A stretch of DNA of 64,000 nt from Talinum fruticosum. Lineage: Eukaryota > Streptophyta > Magnoliopsida > Caryophyllales > Talinaceae. A model generated the notes under the pieces. That model was given only the letters and a program-made list of their open reading frames with translations, was not told the DNA's origin and ran no database searches. Shown here in pieces: positions 59,349 to 64,000 of the stretch (within the stretch, counting starts at the first letter, position 1; the number at the start of each line of letters is the position of its first letter). Location: the NCBI GenBank assembly GCA_021018815.1, contig JAITYX010000011.1, positions 8,198,501 through 8,262,500 of the forward strand. The letters run 5' to 3'. The translations under genes were made by a program, and so were the position numbers.

Positions 59349-60169
59349 GAACTCGTGCTATGCACGGAGTAATGTAGTAAACCTTAATAAGTTATGAATT
59401 AAGAAAGTAAACATCTAACAACTACATTAATGAGATTAATGATCGAAAATGCTACAATCTCTACAAAAATATGGTATGCTTCCACCGTTATCTAATTACA
59501 CATGACTGAGTGTGGCAGAAAAATATGCACACACATAATGAGTGTGGAAAGATATAACTACTCTTGTAAGAGTGGTAGTAACCTATTAAGGTATATCCAT
59601 GCATATTAAGAGTGGTGATTTAGATCTCTTGAAAAAGAGTTATTTAGCGGGGATAATAAGTATGACAGGTTGTTTTGAGATAATTGAAATACATAGAAAG
59701 ATTTTTTTCAGATTGGACAATTTCGATTATGAAATAAGTCAAATACTAAATATACAATCAAAAAGGATTTTTTTTAAATTAATTGAAAAGAATTTTTATA
59801 AAAATTAAACACATAAAGGAAATATTTTTATGCAAATTTTTGATTTCTCACTCTTTTATAGCACGAGTGCCTAATATATTGAAAAAATCAATATAAGAAA
59901 TAAACCTCAAATGTCAACCCCATTCTCGTTTTTCTCTTATTTCTTGCTCAATCAATAAATTACACCATTTGTCTACTCTATGTCTTTTTTTCTTAATATT
60001 GTTTAAAGAAAAAGTAAAATAAAGTAAAACTAAAAAATTCACCTTAATGAAGTAAAACCCTAATTTGAACAACTACGTATTTTTAATTTAGGGGTGGATC
60101 TATGTTGGGGCAATCGGGGTCACCCAATCTGTCCTTTCGAGAGAAAAATATTATGTAAAGAGTAAAAAA
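59349..60169. other. Intergenic, nothing recognised
   Basis: AT-rich. A 69-codon frame at 59599-59808 has no known motif, and its Lys/Ile-rich content follows the base composition. Confidence 0.45.
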
Positions 60170-60170
60170 C

Positions 60171-60208
<38 letters not shown>

Positions 60209-60215
60209 GGTAAGA

Positions 60216-60251
<36 letters not shown>

Positions 60252-60295
60252 GTTGTTGTTGTTGTTGTTGTGATTGTTATAATAATAATAACAAT
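60170..60295. repeat. Trinucleotide microsatellite, left half
   Basis: (ATT)n at 60172-60206 and 60216-60250, then (GTT)n to about 60270, then ataataataacaat up to the LTR border. Confidence 0.92.
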
Positions 60296-60993
60296 TGTTA
60301 GGAGACGACCCAAAATTATGTGTTAGGTTCGGGATTCACAAGCAATGAAGTAGGCATGGTCACGGGAGAGGTGGCACGGACATGAGATTGTTGGGAAAGG
60401 ACAAGAAAACACGAAGAAGGAAGGCTGCAGGAAATCGAGGCCAAAAGGTGGCATGGTCAAAACCGTGCCAAATGCATGGCACGACTGTGCCATGTGGTAC
60501 AGTTTCACGGATGATTTTTTAGCCGTTTTTGTCGGTTTCTTTTGTGTTAATGCGTGTTAAAAGCCCTTAATGCTTGGTTTATGGCTGGTAAATGCTTGTT
60601 ATTGCAATGCAAGTGAAGGGGTAAGCTTATTGTCTATTTGAAGGTTGTTTGTTCATCTTTGTAATCATCTAGAATCAAGTATCCAAATATCCAAATTGTG
60701 GGATTTTGATGAGTGCCAATTGGGGTATCCAATTGTGTGTGCTATTGTAAGGAGAGTTTAGTGAGATTGGGTAATCTGGGGTTTTGGGAAGGTCTCGGGG
60801 TGAGATTGTTTCTTGTAATATCTTATTAGTGGTATCGCTTTGTTGTGCCGATCGTGGTTTTCTCCCGAGTTTGGGTTTCCACGTTAAAATTCTTGTGTTC
60901 ATTGTCTCGTTACTTTCATTTGGTTTGTTACTTTCTGAATATCTTATACATCATACAAAACGCTTACGCATTCAAAGTGCTCAAATTCCTAAC

Positions 60994-60994
<1 letters not shown>
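60296..60994. repeat. Solo LTR, probably Ty1/copia
   Basis: 699 bp with a perfect 8-base terminal inverted repeat: tgttagga at the left, tcctaaca at the right. The flanks acaat and ataat match at four of five bases. The inside is non-repetitive and of higher GC than the surroundings (aaaaccgtgccaaatgcatg near 60460), as in LTRs. Ends of the TGTTAGG type fit copia. No internal region is attached. Confidence 0.82.

Positions 60995-61077
<83 letters not shown>
60995..61077. repeat. (ATA)n-(ATT)n microsatellite, right half
   Basis: About 15 ATA/AAT units switch at about 61042 into about 12 ATT units. The two halves can pair as a hairpin. Confidence 0.93.
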
Positions 61078-62160
61078 TAAATATTTTTAATTAAAAGATA
61101 AAAGAGGAATGTATTATTGGAGTTCTGTTAGTTTATGCTATATATACTATAAATGATAGTTTTTATGTAACTTTGAACGCCCTAAATAAGTTTTTAAAAA
61201 TTTAAAATTAACCACGCAAAGTACGATATAATTACTAGGGTATATATATTAAAATATAATAACTAGTGTATAAATGATAGTTTCATGGTATATCGATATG
61301 GTTGCATTGCTCTTCAAGTTCTTGACAAACAGATGAAATGAACATACTCATTAGTCAGTCGGTTGGTCCATGTCGTATACTTCATGATTTCGCAAACGAA
61401 CCTAAAAAGGATTAGACAAAACCCTAAATTTTATTAATCAACCCTTACCAAAAGCTTATATTTGGACCAAAAAAGTAATTAGACACTCTTAAATTTGGCG
61501 CAAAAGGTAATGGATACCTCTGTTTTAAATTCTTAACTCCGTCACTGTTCCTTCTATCTTCTCAATAAGTTATATACTATATTAGCTTAGAAGGGATGGG
61601 TTGATAATGTCGTAAATAATAAATCATGTATAAAAAAATATATATTCTTTATTATAAGTGATACTGCATCGATACTCAGAATATCTTAGTCTTTCATATG
61701 AAAGAATGGTTCCATCTTTTCCCGATTCTCTTGGTACCTTGGGCTTTCCACAATTGATCGGATCATATAGATACCCTTTAATCTTTATTTTGGATTAATA
61801 GAGTCTTTAAAAAATCTAAAGTCATAGAAAACTTGGCAATCCACGTGCATAATATTAATCCAAAAGTTCCTCACTGGCCTATTTGGGTTGAATGTTTTAA
61901 GAAATAAACTTCAAAAGTTAACCAAAAAAAAAAAAGTTTAATTCCTTCTTCCCCTTCTTATCATAAGAATGCATGAATATTCGCCATTTAATTTTAAAAC
62001 TTTTTATGAACATTTTATGCAGAGTTTAGCTGAAATATGTTCAAATTTAATATTTTAAATATCAATATGTACAATATAGTGCTTATTTAAATATACTTTT
62101 AAATATTTTAACAGTTAAAATATCAATTTCAAAAATATGAATTAATATCAATATATATTA
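61078..62160. other. Intergenic, nothing recognised
   Basis: AT-rich without gene, RNA or element ends that I can support. Confidence 0.45.
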
Positions 62161-62772
62161 TTCCCTCCGTCCCATTATTTTTGTAAAAAAATTAAAAAGC
62201 TAACAAAACTTTTAAGAGAAAAATGTAATGAATTAAAATTTTCTAAAAGTTAAATCTAAAAAATAATTTAATATAATTTACAAATATTAATGTTGAAATG
62301 ACTTTTAAGTGCATAGTGTGGGCCCGTGCAAATATTTTGCATGTGATTAACATATGAAATACATAATGCACTTAGTTAAACAGTGGGATGCTTCCAAACA
62401 ATAGTAGATTGTATTTTGGATAGAAAGAGAAATTTTATTAGTAGGAAGTTATAAGATATTATAAAAATAATTTTTTAATAAGAATAAATTTTAAATATCA
62501 AAATAATTATCTATTTTGATAAAATTAATAGTAAATATATTTCTGTTCGGCTCCATACTTGCAACATTAATTTGACCACAAATCGTGTTCTTCTACTTCT
62601 ATATATCTTTCCCGAATATTAATAAGTTAATAATAGTAGATTAAAATTCAAATAAAAATGCACTTAGTTAAACTAATAAAAAAATTATCAAATAATTTAA
62701 TAAATTTTAGAAAAAAAACAATAGTCAAAGTGTATTACCTTAACCAGTTTTTGCAAACATGAGATGGAGGAG
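62161..62772. mobile_element. Long Stowaway/mariner-like element
   Basis: 612 bp. Left ttccctccgtcccattattt, right tgcaaacatgagatggaggag, with ta on both sides (62159-62160, 62773-62774). It is longer than the other copies and the ends are less alike, so it is older or chimeric. Confidence 0.55.
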
Positions 62773-62798
62773 TATAATGCAATTCCTCTTATAAAATA

Positions 62799-63060
62799 CT
62801 ACTCCTCTCGTCTCATAATACTTGTCATTTTGAAGTTGTGAGTAAATATCAAAAAACTATAAATTTATGACAAAATTCATATTAAAAGATTAAATTGACC
62901 TAAGATTTTATTGAAAATTAAGAAAGTTAAAGAAAAAAGAAGAGATAATAAGAATAAAATTGATAAACTAGTCATTAATATATCAGTAAAAATGTAAAAT
63001 GATTATATTATAAAATAAAAAAAGTTAGTTAAAATGACATTTATTATAAAATAGAGGGAC
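62799..63060. mobile_element. Stowaway-like MITE
   Basis: Left ctactcctctcgtctcataa, right ttataaaatagaggga. The inside (aaattgataaactagtcatt) matches the copies at 43429 and 44915. The left flank is ta; the right target copy is mutated. Confidence 0.78.
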
Positions 63061-64000
63061 AATGAATTTCACATTTTGGTCCTCTTGAAGATTCCAATAA
63101 AAATCAATAATGCATGTGCATCTAAAGCAATTAATAAGGGAAAGATGGATGCATTTTTTTTAATTTTATGAAAAATATATTAATTATTAAAATTCTTGTT
63201 ATTTTTTAAAAAATATTTGAAATAAATTCTTCATAATTAATTTTCTTAATGTTTGAATTTTAAAAGTAATTCTGGTGGTATTTGTGACACCAAGTGTTAA
63301 AAGAAAAAGGAAAATAAAAATCAAGAGAAAATGGGTTTTAGAAGACTAGGTTTAAGCTCCCTTTTTTAATTTTTTTAATGTAAGCCACAATTTAATTACC
63401 ATTTAAAAAAGATTCAACCTCATACCCAAAAAAAGAAAAATAAAAAGAGAGAGGTTCAACCCTCTTTTTTATTTTATTTTATTTTTATCACAAAGAGTTT
63501 CACTATTGGTAAAATAATTTCTAACCATGAACACCCCCCAATCACCCTTTTGGGGGATATTTGAGGATTATTTGTGGAGAGATTAACATGTCAAAAAATT
63601 GAGCTGATTATCCATTATAATCAATACTAATTTTGTTTGTTTGTAATTGATTAGTCCGTCAATAAATACATAATATAATATCAGATTCTCTAATTAATAT
63701 ACGAGATATAAAGTATCACATAAGTGCCTTTTTCATTCTAACCTACCGAAAGATAAAATGAGAAAAAACTATTAACTTTTAATAGCGAAGACGATTTTCT
63801 CTTCAATTCTTTTTTTTTCTTATGCTCATAAAAGTCATATTTAATATATTTTTACGTAATAACGGTTAATAATTCGACATTGAAGTTATGACTAAGTCTA
63901 ATACTAATCCTCTTTATATATTACTTTTATAAATCTATTAATCTTGTTGCATCATTTTAACCAAAAAAAAAAAAGAAAAAAATCTCAAATAAGATATGGA
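63061..64000. other. Intergenic, nothing recognised
   Basis: AT-rich to the window end, with simple T/A runs (63470-63487, 63961-63980). No gene or element end was found. Confidence 0.45.

Noticed and set aside
60784..61090. Two frames ending in runs of Asn/Ile
   Set aside because: They read through the solo LTR into the ATA/ATT microsatellite; no real protein.

Overview
The window is nuclear DNA of a flowering plant, most likely a eudicot. The evidence is a 24-exon full-size ABCG (PDR) transporter with GT..AG introns, a CC-type NBS-LRR relic, a FAR1/Mutator-type transposase relic, and plant Ty1/copia, Ty3/gypsy, L1-type LINE, tRNA-SINE, Stowaway, Tourist, CACTA and Mutator-like elements in an AT-rich background. 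The species cannot be fixed from sequence alone. A TIR with a gagac/gtctcac core (around 57.0 kb) reminds me of repeats in Caryophyllales, but this is only a weak hint.

Layout. 1-2.9 kb: 3' end of a decayed chromodomain Ty3/gypsy element with its 3' LTR. 3.5-4.1 kb: a LINE RNase H relic. 7.2-9.5 kb: an NBS-LRR pseudogene broken by stops and frameshifts. 10.9-12.6 kb: a FAR1-like transposase pseudogene on the minus strand. 14.8-26.0 kb: the only near-intact host gene, an ABCG32/PEC1-type cuticle transporter on the minus strand, with SINEs in its introns. 26.9-29.6 kb: two recombined minus-strand copia elements. 30-64 kb: no recognisable host gene, only a mosaic of MITEs, foldback elements, solo LTRs, LINE 3' ends and microsatellites, densest at 52-61 kb, where several insertions are nested and their order can be read.

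The ABCG gene can be joined across 24 exons into about 1,422 residues, close to the length I recall for Arabidopsis ABCG32. As given it has two one-base deletions in exon 17 and probably a third at the exon 23 donor. All three sit in or next to short same-base runs in an otherwise conserved gene, so uncorrected long-read indels are at least as likely as real gene death.

I found no tRNA or rRNA genes, no CRISPR array, no operon-like cluster and nothing I would call a new molecular system. The most informative content is the ABCG lesion question and the datable nested insertions: a solo LTR with perfect TSD inside a repeat whose empty-site relative lies 4.8 kb away, a Mutator-like element inside a Tourist-like element, a MITE inside a LINE relic, three large foldback elements, and a poly-A-only retroposition scar.
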